From: an uncultured bacterium
GTDB lineage: Bacteria; Verrucomicrobiota; Verrucomicrobiia; CAIQCK01
NCBI GenBank assembly: GCA_903870275.1
Contig: CAIQCK010000071.1
Location: 1-64,000 of the forward strand
Length of the DNA stretch: 64,000 nucleotides
Reading direction: 5' to 3'
The notes under the pieces are model-generated. The model was given only the letters and a program-made list of their open reading frames with translations. It ran no database searches and was not told where the DNA came from. Both the position numbers and the translations under genes were made by a program. Positions 28,884 to 38,147 of the stretch are shown here, piece by piece (the first letter of the stretch is position 1; each line of letters begins with the position of its first letter).

Positions 28884-29627
28884 TCAGAGAGCCTTCACCA
28901 GCACCGCGGTGGCGTTGTCGTGCCCGCCGCGTTCGTTGGCGAGACGCAACAGTTCCTCCACCGCCTGCTCCGGCGCAGGACTCTGACGCAGGACATTGGC
29001 CACTTCAGCCGGCGCCGTTTCTCTGGTCAAGCCGTCGCTGCACAGCAGGAGGATGTCCTGGTGCTTCAACTCGATTTCGCAAACCTGCGGATTGTTCAAC
29101 GGTTCCGGGCCGAGGCTTTGCGTGAGCATGTGCGACAGCGCCGATTTCATCATCGGATGCTGCGCGCTGACGCCGCGGTTGATCAGTTCGCCGGCCACGG
29201 TGTGGTCCACGGTGATCTGTTTGATCTTGCCGGCGCGCAGCAGAAACCCCTGACTGTCGCCCACGTGGCCGAGAATGACCCGATGTTGGGTGATCCAACA
29301 CGCGGTCAACGTCGTGGCCATCCCGCGGTAGCGCACATCGGACTGGCCGTGCTCCAGTACGGCGTCGGCCACCTTGCGCACCGCCATGAGCATCGTCGCC
29401 ACCGAGCGGTCGCCAGCCGCCGCGCTGTAAAACTTGAGGAACTTGGCCAGTTCCCGCAACGCCGTCGCGCTGGCCACTTCGCCGGCCGGCTGGCCGCCCA
29501 CGCCGTCCGCCACCGCGTAGAGCCGCAAATGGTCATCCCGCAGAAAGGCGTCCTCGTTGATCGGCCGGACCCGGCCGATGCTGGTGGAGCCGTAGCTGAT
29601 GAGACGAAGCTCTTTCGTTGTGGTCAT
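28884..29627 (-). CDS. PP2C-type serine/threonine phosphatase
   Basis: A 247-residue PPM/PP2C phosphatase of the bacterial Stp type, which uses two metal ions. The motifs are RPINEDAFLRDDHLRLYAVA, DGVGGQPAGEVASATAL, VILGHVGDSQGFLLRAG, LLLCSDGLT and GGHDNATAVLV, containing the metal-binding Asp residues. It is probably a partner of a Hanks-type kinase, but none is in the window. It stands alone, downstream of mutL on the same strand. Confidence 0.95.
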   Translation of the reverse strand: MTTTKELRLISYGSTSIGRVRPINEDAFLRDDHLRLYAVADGVGGQPAGEVASATALRELAKFLKFYSAAAGDRSVATMLMAVRKVADAVLEHGQSDVRYRGMATTLTACWITQHRVILGHVGDSQGFLLRAGKIKQITVDHTVAGELINRGVSAQHPMMKSALSHMLTQSLGPEPLNNPQVCEIELKHQDILLLCSDGLTRETAPAEVANVLRQSPAPEQAVEELLRLANERGGHDNATAVLVKAL

Positions 29628-29688
29628 GACGTTTGTCGCGCGTTGCGGATGTCGCTGCCCAAGAGATTAAAGACTTGCCGCCAATAAA

Positions 29689-31491
29689 TCAACCTCGCCG
29701 ACCAAACTTCTTTTCCAGCTCGGCATACGACAACTGGATCATCGTCGGCCGGCCGTGCGGGCAGGTATAGGGCAGATCACAGGCGCGCAGTTCGCGCAGC
29801 AGCGATTCCAATTCCAACAGACCGAGCGGATCGTGCGCCTTCACGGCATGGCGGCAAACCGTCGTGGCCACGGCATCCTCGCCGAGCCGCGTCTTGGACA
29901 ACGACGCGCCTCCGGCCCGCACCTCGTCGAGAACGTCGCGGAACAACTGGCGTATATCCACGCGCGCCGGCAGCCACGGCGGCAGCGCGTCCACGAGAAA
30001 TGCCCGTGGCCCAAACTCGGACAACCCGATGCCCATCCGCTGAAACACCGGCAGGTTCTCCTTCACGAACGCCGCGTCGCGCGCCTCCAGTTCCAGCGTC
30101 ATCGGCATCAACAGCCGTTGCGACGGCGCCGCGCCGCCCCGTTCCAGTTGCTTGAGCATTTGCTCGAACAACACCCGCTCGTGGGCGGCGTGCTGATCCA
30201 GCAGCACCAAGCCTTCCGCCGTTTCAATCAACACATAAAGCCGCCCGATCACGCCGAGCACGCGCCAGGGGGCGTGAGGCGCCAGCATGGAGCGTGAAGC
30301 GTCGGAAGTGCCTGGCGCGGGCGGGGGCGCGTTAGCTGCGGGCACGCTGGCGGGCGAGGCGTCGGTCAACGGCGCGACCGGCGCGGCACGCTCGACGCTC
30401 CACGACGGCGCCAGCGGCAACGGCTGCTCGACGGGCGCGGGCGGGGCGTCGGTCGGTTCGGGCGGCAAAGCGAAATGCACCGGCTGCACCGGTGCGGCGG
30501 CGGCCTGCGGCTCCAGCGCGCGGCGCACGGTCTCGACGACGGCGGCGCGCACGGCGTATTCATCGCGGAAGCGAACCTCGCGCTTGGTCGGATGAATGTT
30601 CACATCCACCGCGCCCGGCTCGACTTCGATGAAGAGAAACGCGATCGGAAAACGGCCCCGCATCAGCGCGGTGTGATACGCCTCCAGCAGCGCAAAGTTG
30701 ACGCCGCGGCTCTCCACCGGCCGGCCGTTGACAAAGACGTGCTGCTGGTCGCGCGTGGCGCGACTCACGCCGGGCCGGCCGACGAAACCGCTGACGCGCA
30801 CCGAACCCTCCAGAGCCGGCACCGGCACGAGGTCCTGAAAAAACTCCGCGCCATAAATCTCGCGGATGCGCTCGCCCAGCGACCGCGCCGGCGCGAGGTC
30901 GAACGCCACGCGCTCCTCCTCCTGCAGCCGCCACGCGACCGCCGGCTGTGCCAGCGCGTGCAGCGTCACGATGTGGTGGATATGCGCGCTCTCGGTCTGG
31001 GGCGTGCGCAGGAATTTCCGGCGCGCCGGCATATTGAAGAACAGCGACCGCACCTCGATCGTTGTGCCGGGCGCGGCGCCGGTTTCCTGGACGTTCAGGA
31101 TTTTCCCGCCGGCGATCTCCACGCGCGTGCCGCTTGCCGCGTCATGCTCGCGCGTCGTGAGCGTGAAGCGCGACACGGCGGCGATGGACGGAATGGCCTC
31201 GCCGCGAAAGCCGAGCGTGTGGATGCTCAGGATATCCTCGGCGGCGGCGATCTTGCTGGTGCCGTGGCGTTCCAGACAAAGCAGCGCGTCGTCGCGGCTC
31301 ATGCCCCAGCCGTCGTCGGTGACGGCGATGGCGCTGCGCCCGCCGGCGTGAAAGGCAATCCGAACCTGCCGCGCGCCGGCGTCGAGGGAGTTTTCCACCA
31401 ACTCCTTGACGACCGACGCGGGCCGCTCGATGACTTCGCCGGCGGCGATCTGATTGATGACCTGCTCGGACAACAGGCGGATGCGATTCAT
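29689..31491 (-). CDS. mutL: DNA mismatch repair protein MutL with endonuclease motif
   Basis: A 600-residue MutL. The GHKL ATPase domain has IAAGEVIERPASVVKELVEN, DDGWGMSRDDALLCLERHGT and TLGFRGEAIPSIAAVS. After a Pro/Ala-rich linker (about 320-400) the C-terminal domain carries the metal-dependent endonuclease motif DQHAAHERVLFE and the CPHGRP zinc-site segment near the end. So it is the nicking type found in bacteria lacking MutH. MutS is not in the window. Confidence 0.97.
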   Translation of the reverse strand: MNRIRLLSEQVINQIAAGEVIERPASVVKELVENSLDAGARQVRIAFHAGGRSAIAVTDDGWGMSRDDALLCLERHGTSKIAAAEDILSIHTLGFRGEAIPSIAAVSRFTLTTREHDAASGTRVEIAGGKILNVQETGAAPGTTIEVRSLFFNMPARRKFLRTPQTESAHIHHIVTLHALAQPAVAWRLQEEERVAFDLAPARSLGERIREIYGAEFFQDLVPVPALEGSVRVSGFVGRPGVSRATRDQQHVFVNGRPVESRGVNFALLEAYHTALMRGRFPIAFLFIEVEPGAVDVNIHPTKREVRFRDEYAVRAAVVETVRRALEPQAAAAPVQPVHFALPPEPTDAPPAPVEQPLPLAPSWSVERAAPVAPLTDASPASVPAANAPPPAPGTSDASRSMLAPHAPWRVLGVIGRLYVLIETAEGLVLLDQHAAHERVLFEQMLKQLERGGAAPSQRLLMPMTLELEARDAAFVKENLPVFQRMGIGLSEFGPRAFLVDALPPWLPARVDIRQLFRDVLDEVRAGGASLSKTRLGEDAVATTVCRHAVKAHDPLGLLELESLLRELRACDLPYTCPHGRPTMIQLSYAELEKKFGRRG

Positions 31492-31578
31492 GCGGGGGTA
31501 AGATAACTTGACCGCGCCCGATGCCCAATGATAATTTCCAACCCCCAGCGCCGACCCGGCAGTCGAGTCGGCGCGGAT

Positions 31579-31656
31579 GGTGGGCGTAGCTCAGCCTGGT
31601 AGAGCTCCAGATTGTGGATCTGGCCGTCGCGGGTTCAAATCCCGTCGCCCACCCCA
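31579..31656 (+). tRNA. tRNA-His(GTG)
   Basis: A full cloverleaf: acceptor GTGGGCG/CGCCCAC with an extra G at -1 facing C73, the tRNA-His identity pair, anticodon loop TTGTGGA, T-loop TTCAAAT and an encoded CCA. A low-complexity palindrome separates it from tRNA-Arg. Confidence 0.95.
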
Positions 31657-31725
31657 TCTTCATAATTTCGAGTCTCAGATTTTTAAATCTCAAATCTCAG
31701 ATTTCAAATTGAAAATCTTTGGCGC

Positions 31726-31802
31726 GCGCCCGTAGCTCAATTGGATAGAGCATCTGACTTCGGATCAGAGGGTTGGGGGTTCAAGTCCCTCCGGGCGCAC
31801 CA
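31726..31802 (+). tRNA. tRNA-Arg(TCG)
   Basis: The acceptor GCGCCCG/CGGGCGC, anticodon stem CTGA/TCAG with loop CTTCGGA (anticodon TCG), T-loop TTCAAGT and encoded CCA are complete. Its 3' 45 bases recur exactly at 46289-46333 and imperfectly at 52007-52051, so it is the integration site for islands. Confidence 0.95.
31758..31802. repeat. Attachment site attL in tRNA-Arg (45 bp)
   Basis: Perfect direct repeat of 46289-46333. It starts in the anticodon loop and runs to the CCA end, so the tRNA gene stays intact after integration. Confidence 0.9.
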
Positions 31803-32392
31803 CTTTTCCTACAGAAAAACGCAAGTTTTCGCTTCCCACACAAAAGCCGGTTGCGGCGTGTAGTATCAAACTGAGACGCATCGGCGAAAAATCCGCGCCC
31901 GAAGGCTGCCCCTTCCCGCCGCTGCGCTTTGCGGTGTCTCGCCGTGGCGGTGTTCATCGTGTCGGCGGCTACAACGGCCCGCAGTGCGCCGACGTTTGCC
32001 GCTGGCGCGATGACTGGGCGCGCGGTGGTCATCGAGCAAGGGCCGGCGGCAGTTGCGCGGCGGTATCGCGTGGCGTGGCGCGTGACCAAAGAAAATGCCA
32101 GCGGGCGGGCTGCTCCAAGGAGGTAGATGCGCGGGGAGCGCATCATCGAACAGCCCACGCCGCTGGCGGAGTGGCGAGGCTACCAGTCCATTGTTTATCG
32201 TCAAGCCCTTGTCGCCGGCACTCGGCGGCTGCGGTGGGCGCGGTTGCTGTGCGCTGGCATCGGTGCGGCACTGGCGACAAATCGGGGCGCAATGCCGACG
32301 ACCGGGGGAGGGGGTCGTGTTCCGGGGGCGGGACGCGCATGTCCTGACTCGTTGCCTCCCGCGAAAAACTTGGACAAAAAGAACCCGAATCT
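31803..32392. other. Left end of island 1, mostly non-coding
   Basis: No confident gene. An 89-codon frame at 32127-32396 has AGGAGG close to its ATG but no recognisable content. The stretch 31950-32010 closely matches, in opposite orientation, the right end of island 3 (about 61888-61950). A 22-bp sequence at 31860-31881 recurs at 46104-46125 near the other end. Confidence 0.5.
31860..31881. repeat. Subterminal direct repeat, left copy
   Basis: A 22-bp sequence with core TATCAAACTGAGACGCAT, 58 bp inside attL. The partner at 46104-46125 differs at one position. It may bind integrase or excisionase. Confidence 0.6.
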
Positions 32393-32956
32393 ATGAAAAC
32401 GCGAACGCCGAGAAAATCATCCGGCAGACCCGCTGGCCGGCCAAGCATCGTGTCGAAGAATCCTCGGCTATTGGAGATCGTCCCGCGTGTGGTCGCTACC
32501 GCTGGAACCATCGAAGCTGCCGCTGAAATCCTCGGATTGCACCGGGAAACCGTCGCGGACATCCTGCGACTGGTTCCCGGTGCCGTGGACAAGGCCAAAG
32601 AGATTTTGTCACGGCGGTGCCTGATCGTCGCCGAGAAGGCACTGGAACGGGCCGAGAGGCTGATTCCAACAGAGACATCGGCGTATCGGGCCGCGCTGAC
32701 CACGAAAATCCTGCTAGACGCCAGCTTGGAGGCCGCTGGCACGGCTGGCGTGCCTCCGGTCAACTTGCACATCAACGGCCCGATTACGATGCCATCGGTG
32801 GAAGCGCCGGCAATTGGTCAGGCTGGTCAAGCGTTCGCCAAGACGATCAACGAGCCGACCACAAAACCACCCCCGCCACGGAAACCGCCGATTGAGGCGG
32901 GAAGCGGTTGCGGAGATGCGGCGAACAACGGCGAGCGGCACAGCAAAGGGGTGTAG
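32393..32956 (+). CDS. HTH-type hypothetical protein of island 1
   Basis: A 187-residue protein with a basic N-terminus and a helix-turn-helix-like segment TIEAAAEILGLHRETVADIL near residue 40, reminiscent of terminase small subunits or resolvase-type HTH domains. The middle is helical (RCLIVAEKALERAERLIP) and the C-terminus is Pro/Gly-rich and probably disordered. The function is unknown. It is the first convincing gene inside attL. Confidence 0.65.
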   Translation: MKTRTPRKSSGRPAGRPSIVSKNPRLLEIVPRVVATAGTIEAAAEILGLHRETVADILRLVPGAVDKAKEILSRRCLIVAEKALERAERLIPTETSAYRAALTTKILLDASLEAAGTAGVPPVNLHINGPITMPSVEAPAIGQAGQAFAKTINEPTTKPPPPRKPPIEAGSGCGDAANNGERHSKGV

Positions 32957-33123
32957 GGGTTGCAGTGGAGGTCGGGTTCATGTGACTCCTTGCCTCTCTC
33001 CCCCCCAAAAACAAAAAAGGGCTGATTCCAAGGTGGCGACAGCCAAAAGGCGCAAGTCCTTGCAAATAGGCGCATAGACCCATCACGGCGCTGTTTCTGA
33101 CCCATATAAAAGGAAAACGAACA

Positions 33124-33342
33124 ATGGCTCGACCGAGATTTGAAGAAGTGAATCCAGAGCTAGCCGTATGGGCGTGTGAAATGGCTATACGGGAAGGCAT
33201 TCAACCGGCAGCGGCGAAGCTGGGCATTTCCAAGAACACGTTGAAGGGATTGTTGAGGCGGAAAAACATGATCTGGACAGCCCGCAATGCCGCGCTGTCC
33301 CGAAAGGTGGAACGATATGAGGCGGGCTACGGTATGCGGTGA
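33124..33342 (+). CDS. Small HTH protein
   Basis: A 72-residue protein behind an AAAGGA-like ribosome site. The segment GIQPAAAKLGISKNTLKGLL is a clear helix-turn-helix, followed by basic residues. Its arrangement resembles the HTH of the preceding gene, so both may be regulators or DNA-packaging-type proteins. No partner domain is visible. Confidence 0.6.
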   Translation: MARPRFEEVNPELAVWACEMAIREGIQPAAAKLGISKNTLKGLLRRKNMIWTARNAALSRKVERYEAGYGMR

Positions 33343-33582
33343 AAGCGCAACCGAAGACGTTGGGTGCGGTGGCGGGTGAATCGCGGCGCTGCGAATGTTT
33401 TTTTGTGGCGAACTCAAGATGTGTTATTCTTTAGGCGCAATGCAAGTATCGCACTGTAAATGCGACCGGATAGGGGCGGGAACGTCGGGTTTTCCTGCGA
33501 TGAAAAAGTATTGCACACACTGGCCGATTCCGGGTATGAACAGCGCGGTTGTTCGTGCGTTTGAATCACGGAGTCGAGGTCA

Positions 33583-33786
33583 ATGAATTATTCCACCCAG
33601 GAGCTTACGGCGTCATTGCAGGAAGTGACCATGCGGAATCAACGTGCCCACACGCAGCCGCAATCTCTCCCTAGCAGCACCTTGCGAACGGAGGGACTAG
33701 TCTTGTCTAGGGAGGTTGAAAGGTTTGTCGAAGAGACACAGGCATACACAGCGAGGACGCGCAGTGTAAGCGTGGGCAGTTACTAA
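33583..33786 (+). CDS. Small hypothetical protein
   Basis: A 67-residue polar protein, probably helical, with VLSREVERFVEETQAYTARTR in the C-terminal half. It is 16 bp before the papain-like gene and may be cotranscribed with it. A candidate promoter (TTGTGG, 16-bp spacer, TATTCT) lies near 33405-33432. The 240 bp between 33343 and 33582 hold no other supported gene. No family is recognised. Confidence 0.45.
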   Translation: MNYSTQELTASLQEVTMRNQRAHTQPQSLPSSTLRTEGLVLSREVERFVEETQAYTARTRSVSVGSY

Positions 33787-33802
33787 CGCCCTTTGGGGTC
33801 GT

Positions 33803-35332
33803 ATGAGCTTTCGAGCCGCCACGGGGAGAGAGCCGGCGTGGCAAAACACGGGTATTGAACGGGGATTTTCAAACTTCCTCTTTATTGACCGGAATTACGA
33901 TTCGTCTCCCGTCATGCGCCGTATTTTTTCTTTGGCGCGTAAGCTGAAATACCAGTCGTTACTCGTCGAGAAAATTTCGGAGACCGATTGCCCCTTGTTG
34001 GCAGAAGAAAATGCCGCACTGCGGCTGCGCCGCCCGGATTTCCAACGGTCGGAGGTTGACCGAATTTCGTTCTTCAGGACTCCGGCAGATCACCAACCAG
34101 CGGATTTCTGCGGCTACGTGGTTTTCAAACGAGATTTTTTTGCCGGGCCGCCCCAACGAAGATCGCATGTTTATGAATCGGTTCTAGACCCCCCCCGCCA
34201 ATCCGATCAGAACAACTTCATCCACTGCCATCGCTCCTACAACATAAAAACCTCGGCAGGTGACTTCTCGGTTCGCGGCGTGCTTTACGCACAGCAAAAC
34301 GATCTCACCTTTGTTTGCGCCCATGTCGCGCTGCGTTCGGCGCTGGCTTCTGTGCTGCCGGACGCCGACATCAGTTACGCCCGCATTAATGCGCTTGTCG
34401 GCGTGAATCACACAACCAAAACTGTCGGTGACAGCGTAGGCTTAGGGCCGCCGGATTTCGAGACCGTTTTCAACAACCTTGGAATTCACTATCAAAAACT
34501 GGTCCACGAGCCAAAACAACAACTGTTGCTGCCTACAGAATTCCAGCGAGACCTCTACGGATTCATCGAGTCGGGCTGTCCGGCACTTGTCGGCTTTGAA
34601 CTGGACCAGCCCAATCCCGGCCCGAAAGGACAATCGCGCCACGTGATTCCTGTGTTCGGCCACACTTTCAACGAAGATACGTGGTTGCCCAATGCGCAAC
34701 ACACTTATTTTGGCGACACTCTGAGCTATTACCCCAGCGAGAACTGGCTCAGTTCTTTCGTGGTCCACGACGATAACTTCGGGCCGTATTTTTGTATGCC
34801 GCGTCATTTTCTGAAGAAGGAAAACTTTCGGTTGATGTATGGTTTGAAACCTGAACCGACACCTTTAAGCGCAGTGGAAGCTGAGGCGGTGGGTTTTGCT
34901 GTCATACAAGCCATTACGAACCAGTTTCCGCCTCGTGGTGAAGACTGGTATGACCGTTTCGTAGTCTATACACGTTGCGGCTGGTTGGTGTTGCGAAGCG
35001 CGCTTGTGTGTAAGGGAAAATACCTCAAACATCTTGAAAGCGTCCGAACGTGGAATGGGACAGGTCTTGAACCTGAGTTGATCGAGCGGCTTCGCAATCG
35101 CCTGCCGGAAAGCTTTTGGATGATTGAGGCAAGCGCGCCGGAGTTGTTTGCGACCAGCCGCCGCAAGTTTGGCGAGGTGCTGCTGGTAGCAAACACACCG
35201 CTGCCAAAACCGCTAGATGCTTCAATGCTGATTGCCGCGCGCCTGCCGGGATTGACGCTCACCCAGAACAATCTGCAACTTGATGTTAAACCCACCGCTC
35301 TGCAAAGCCACACGCCGTTGTTAGGGTCATGA
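33803..35332 (+). CDS. Putative papain-fold (C39-like) cysteine peptidase
   Basis: A 509-residue protein of unrecognised family. The middle looks like a papain/C39-type core: a Cys at the start of a helix (DLTFVCAHVALRSALASVL, about residue 175), a His in a strand (QSRHVIPVFGHTFNEDTW, about 280) and an Asp/Asn loop (SFVVHDDNFGPYF, about 325). The flanking N- and C-terminal domains (1-150, 350-509) are unknown. If active it would be a protease or transglutaminase-like enzyme. It overlaps the next gene by ATGA and converges on the helicase operon, so it is probably defence-related cargo. The family call rests on motif spacing only. Confidence 0.5.
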   Translation: MSFRAATGREPAWQNTGIERGFSNFLFIDRNYDSSPVMRRIFSLARKLKYQSLLVEKISETDCPLLAEENAALRLRRPDFQRSEVDRISFFRTPADHQPADFCGYVVFKRDFFAGPPQRRSHVYESVLDPPRQSDQNNFIHCHRSYNIKTSAGDFSVRGVLYAQQNDLTFVCAHVALRSALASVLPDADISYARINALVGVNHTTKTVGDSVGLGPPDFETVFNNLGIHYQKLVHEPKQQLLLPTEFQRDLYGFIESGCPALVGFELDQPNPGPKGQSRHVIPVFGHTFNEDTWLPNAQHTYFGDTLSYYPSENWLSSFVVHDDNFGPYFCMPRHFLKKENFRLMYGLKPEPTPLSAVEAEAVGFAVIQAITNQFPPRGEDWYDRFVVYTRCGWLVLRSALVCKGKYLKHLESVRTWNGTGLEPELIERLRNRLPESFWMIEASAPELFATSRRKFGEVLLVANTPLPKPLDASMLIAARLPGLTLTQNNLQLDVKPTALQSHTPLLGS

Positions 35333-35607
35333 GCGACATCGCCTTCGACTGTCCGCATTGCAACAAACACCTTGAAGCAGAAGAAAGAAGCGCGGGCTTT
35401 TCCGTTCCTTGTTCGCAGGCGCTTCTATCGCGGCAGGGCTGGCGTGTCGAGGGCAACGACGCGATAGGCAACACGTTCATTGGGGATGCCGGTTCGCCGG
35501 TTGGTTCGGGCAGTGGGCTGACGAACCTGCGTAACGCGCGCTATTTTTCCAACGCCACGCCCAAGTATGATCTCAACTCTGCAAATAGCTGGGTGACTGA
35601 TTCCTGA
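35329..35607 (+). CDS. Zinc-ribbon-like protein, probably truncated
   Basis: A 92-residue ORF whose ATG overlaps the upstream stop by 4 bp. The N-terminus FDCPHCNKHLEAEERSAGFSVPC matches the start of a common bacterial zinc ribbon (CPxC, then a GxxVPC). The second CxxC half is lost after SVPCSQ, and the remaining sequence has no family features. Its last 67 bp overlap the end of the helicase gene on the other strand. It may be a gene cut short by a rearrangement. Confidence 0.5.
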   Translation: MSDIAFDCPHCNKHLEAEERSAGFSVPCSQALLSRQGWRVEGNDAIGNTFIGDAGSPVGSGSGLTNLRNARYFSNATPKYDLNSANSWVTDS

Positions 35608-38147
35608 AACTGCGGGTCGTTGCGGTCACTCAACCAACCGTTCCGCCACCAACGGTAGTAAGGCACATGGAGAATCTCCCACCCGGCACGACGCAAAATT
35701 TCCACACGCTCCAGATGCGCTTCGGAATACGAACGGCCATCTTCAATGAAATGGTCGCGCCCATCTACTTCCACGGCAACGCACTTGCCGTTGGCGGAGT
35801 TAAGCAAAACGAAATCCAGCCGCTTCTGTCCGCAGCTTGACACTCCAAGCGCGCCGCTGGCTTGAACTTGATTGAAAAGCTTGATGTTTGTGGTTCCCCC
35901 GTGTTGCTCGGTGAATTCTTCAAGATAGTCGGCGACGCGATGCTCAAATTCCGACTCGCAAAGCTCGCGATGGAGTTTTCGGTTCCAGCCCCAGCTATAC
36001 CGGTGCACACTTGGCTTGCTGTCGGCTACGCTTGGCTCGCTTTCCTGTCGCGTCCGCCATGATTTTCCGAAATGAGTCAGGTATGACTTGATGAGCCGAG
36101 CGTTAGGCGGAATGCCGCCGTAGATCAACATGGTGTAGTGAATCGCCCGGCTTGTGGCGACGTTGAAACGCTTTTTGTCTTCATAGTGGCCGCGCCCCCA
36201 CCGACTGACTCCATCAAGGCCAAGCGTGATGAAAATGATGTCTCGTTCATTTCCCTGAAAGTCTTCCGGCGTTCCCACGAGCAGGTTGCAAAGCTGCATT
36301 TCCGCCGGGGAAAACTCCTCTAGCACGCGCTCACGGATGGCGTTGCGCTGGCTCGTCAAGAAAGAGATAACGCCGAGCGATGGCGGGTGTTCGTTGGTGA
36401 ATCCGTGCGCTCGGAAAGCCGGGTCGCGTTCATAATGACGATCACGAATTAACTTTGTCAGCCAGCGTATCAGTTCATCTACCTCGTTGGCCACGATCTT
36501 GGTTTCCGGGTCGCGCGTGCCGCCTGCCTCGATGCAGTTGAAGCATTCCAATTCCAGATTGCTTGGCACCTCTTTCATCAAGTTCAGTCCACCATCATCA
36601 TGGTAAAAGGTTTCGCTCGTGAAGGAGGCTAGTTGCGGATAACTGCGGAAGTGTTCGTTGAGCGTAGCCTTCGCGCCTCTGCCAGTTTCAACAATTGAGC
36701 TAACGAAATCCAGAATCGAGTGCTTGCTAACGAGCAGCGAATGCTCGCCAGCCTGAGCATAGGAAACACCCGGCTGAGGAAAATGCTTGTTCCAAATCAA
36801 TTCCTCAAATTGGCGGTTGAACATGAAAAGGCCGGCAGCACTGAGGCCAAGCTGTTTGCTATCACCCACCACACAGACGCGCGAACCACGATAAAAAGCG
36901 GGGACTATTTCAGCGATGTTGACCTGCGAAGCTTCGTCCACAATCACCAGATCAAATAACTCCGGCTCAAACGGCAAAAACTCGCCAAGGTGCCGCATCT
37001 GGCCTACCCATAACGGAAACGCTTCAATGACCTTGGTAAACTTGATGTCACGCATTTTCTCTGCAATGAGCGTGTGATTTGCATAGTGGATCATGCTGCG
37101 AAATTTCTTAACCTCACCATCATCTTTTTGAAGCACCCCGACGACGTGAGCCGCAAATAAAGCCTTAGCCAGTTCTCTTTGCTGCTTGTGCAACTCGTCG
37201 CGCTTGCGGTGCAGCGTTGTTCGCGCTCCTGAAAGAAACTCTGGGATGACACGAGCCAAAGTCTCGGTCGCGTGTTGAAAATCTTCTGTGAGTTCGAGGT
37301 GTTCGCGAAGATAATTGACGGTAGCCAGATTCGGCACGAGCCGCGACGGGTCGGCGCAAAACTGTTTCACACAAGCCGCAAAGAACTGTCGCAAGTGCAG
37401 AACTTTCTGGCGTGGGGCAGAACCGCCGGACGCACGAACATCCTCGCCGAGCAAGCGTTCAACCTGCCCCAGAACGCACAACGCACGGTCTGCGGCGGCA
37501 GCGCGAGAAAGTTCCAAGCTGCCAGAACTGCTTTTGCCGAATCGGTTGAGATACGCTTTGCGATTGCTGTGGAACGCTTCTTGCCGGTGGTAATAGTCGC
37601 GTTCGCATTCGAGCGCGCCCTTGATGGAGAATTCCAGTTTTTCGACTTCCGCGCGCAACTGTTCGACTTTGCCGCGATGGTGCGCCCTCTTGAAACGAAG
37701 TTCTTTGAGTTCATGGCCGTATGGAACCCCGCGCCGTTCAAGCCATTGTTGAATCTCGCCACGCACTTGTTGCCGCTGTGCGGATTCGTTTGAAGCATAA
37801 ACGGCACTTCCATCGCCAAGAAATTTTCGCAGCATCCCATACACCACATCAATCGCCGGTTTTTTGTGTGAGACAAGAAGCACGCGCTTTTCGAGAAACA
37901 ACGCGGCTAACATGATTGCTGTGATGGTATGCGACTTCCCTGTTCCGGGCGGACCTTGAATGTAGGAAACCTCGTGCGTCCATGCGTTGCTTACGGCGGT
38001 GCGCTGTCGGCGTGAGAGCGGAATGGGCAGCAAATCAATAGCGTTCTCAACTTCTTCTTGCGGCAAAAGATCATCCCGAAAGTTGACCGGCTGGCCTTCC
38101 AAAATGCCTTCAAACAGCTTGGCAAGCAGCGGATTATCAAACGGCAT
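35541..38147 (-). CDS. SF1 helicase with C-terminal Vsr-like PD-(D/E)xK nuclease
   Basis: An 868-residue protein with a good AGGAGA site 8 bp before its ATG. SF1 motifs: Walker A GPPGTGKS (about residue 65), Walker B LVIVDEASQ (about 400), VVGDSKQLG, LNEHFRSYPQL, GTPEDFQGNERDIIFI and RFNVATSRA. A long charged coiled insertion lies at about 120-280. The C-terminal 130 residues hold a Vsr/MTES-type nuclease: EFEHRVADYLEE, KRLDFVLLN and AVEVDGRDHF, with an RRAGWEILHVPY end. From memory this resembles DUF4011-helicase-Vsr (Hhe) defence proteins, split here from its N-terminal partner. It overlaps the upstream gene by 11 bp. Confidence 0.85.
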   Translation of the reverse strand: MPFDNPLLAKLFEGILEGQPVNFRDDLLPQEEVENAIDLLPIPLSRRQRTAVSNAWTHEVSYIQGPPGTGKSHTITAIMLAALFLEKRVLLVSHKKPAIDVVYGMLRKFLGDGSAVYASNESAQRQQVRGEIQQWLERRGVPYGHELKELRFKRAHHRGKVEQLRAEVEKLEFSIKGALECERDYYHRQEAFHSNRKAYLNRFGKSSSGSLELSRAAAADRALCVLGQVERLLGEDVRASGGSAPRQKVLHLRQFFAACVKQFCADPSRLVPNLATVNYLREHLELTEDFQHATETLARVIPEFLSGARTTLHRKRDELHKQQRELAKALFAAHVVGVLQKDDGEVKKFRSMIHYANHTLIAEKMRDIKFTKVIEAFPLWVGQMRHLGEFLPFEPELFDLVIVDEASQVNIAEIVPAFYRGSRVCVVGDSKQLGLSAAGLFMFNRQFEELIWNKHFPQPGVSYAQAGEHSLLVSKHSILDFVSSIVETGRGAKATLNEHFRSYPQLASFTSETFYHDDGGLNLMKEVPSNLELECFNCIEAGGTRDPETKIVANEVDELIRWLTKLIRDRHYERDPAFRAHGFTNEHPPSLGVISFLTSQRNAIRERVLEEFSPAEMQLCNLLVGTPEDFQGNERDIIFITLGLDGVSRWGRGHYEDKKRFNVATSRAIHYTMLIYGGIPPNARLIKSYLTHFGKSWRTRQESEPSVADSKPSVHRYSWGWNRKLHRELCESEFEHRVADYLEEFTEQHGGTTNIKLFNQVQASGALGVSSCGQKRLDFVLLNSANGKCVAVEVDGRDHFIEDGRSYSEAHLERVEILRRAGWEILHVPYYRWWRNGWLSDRNDPQFQESVTQLFAELRSYLGVALEK

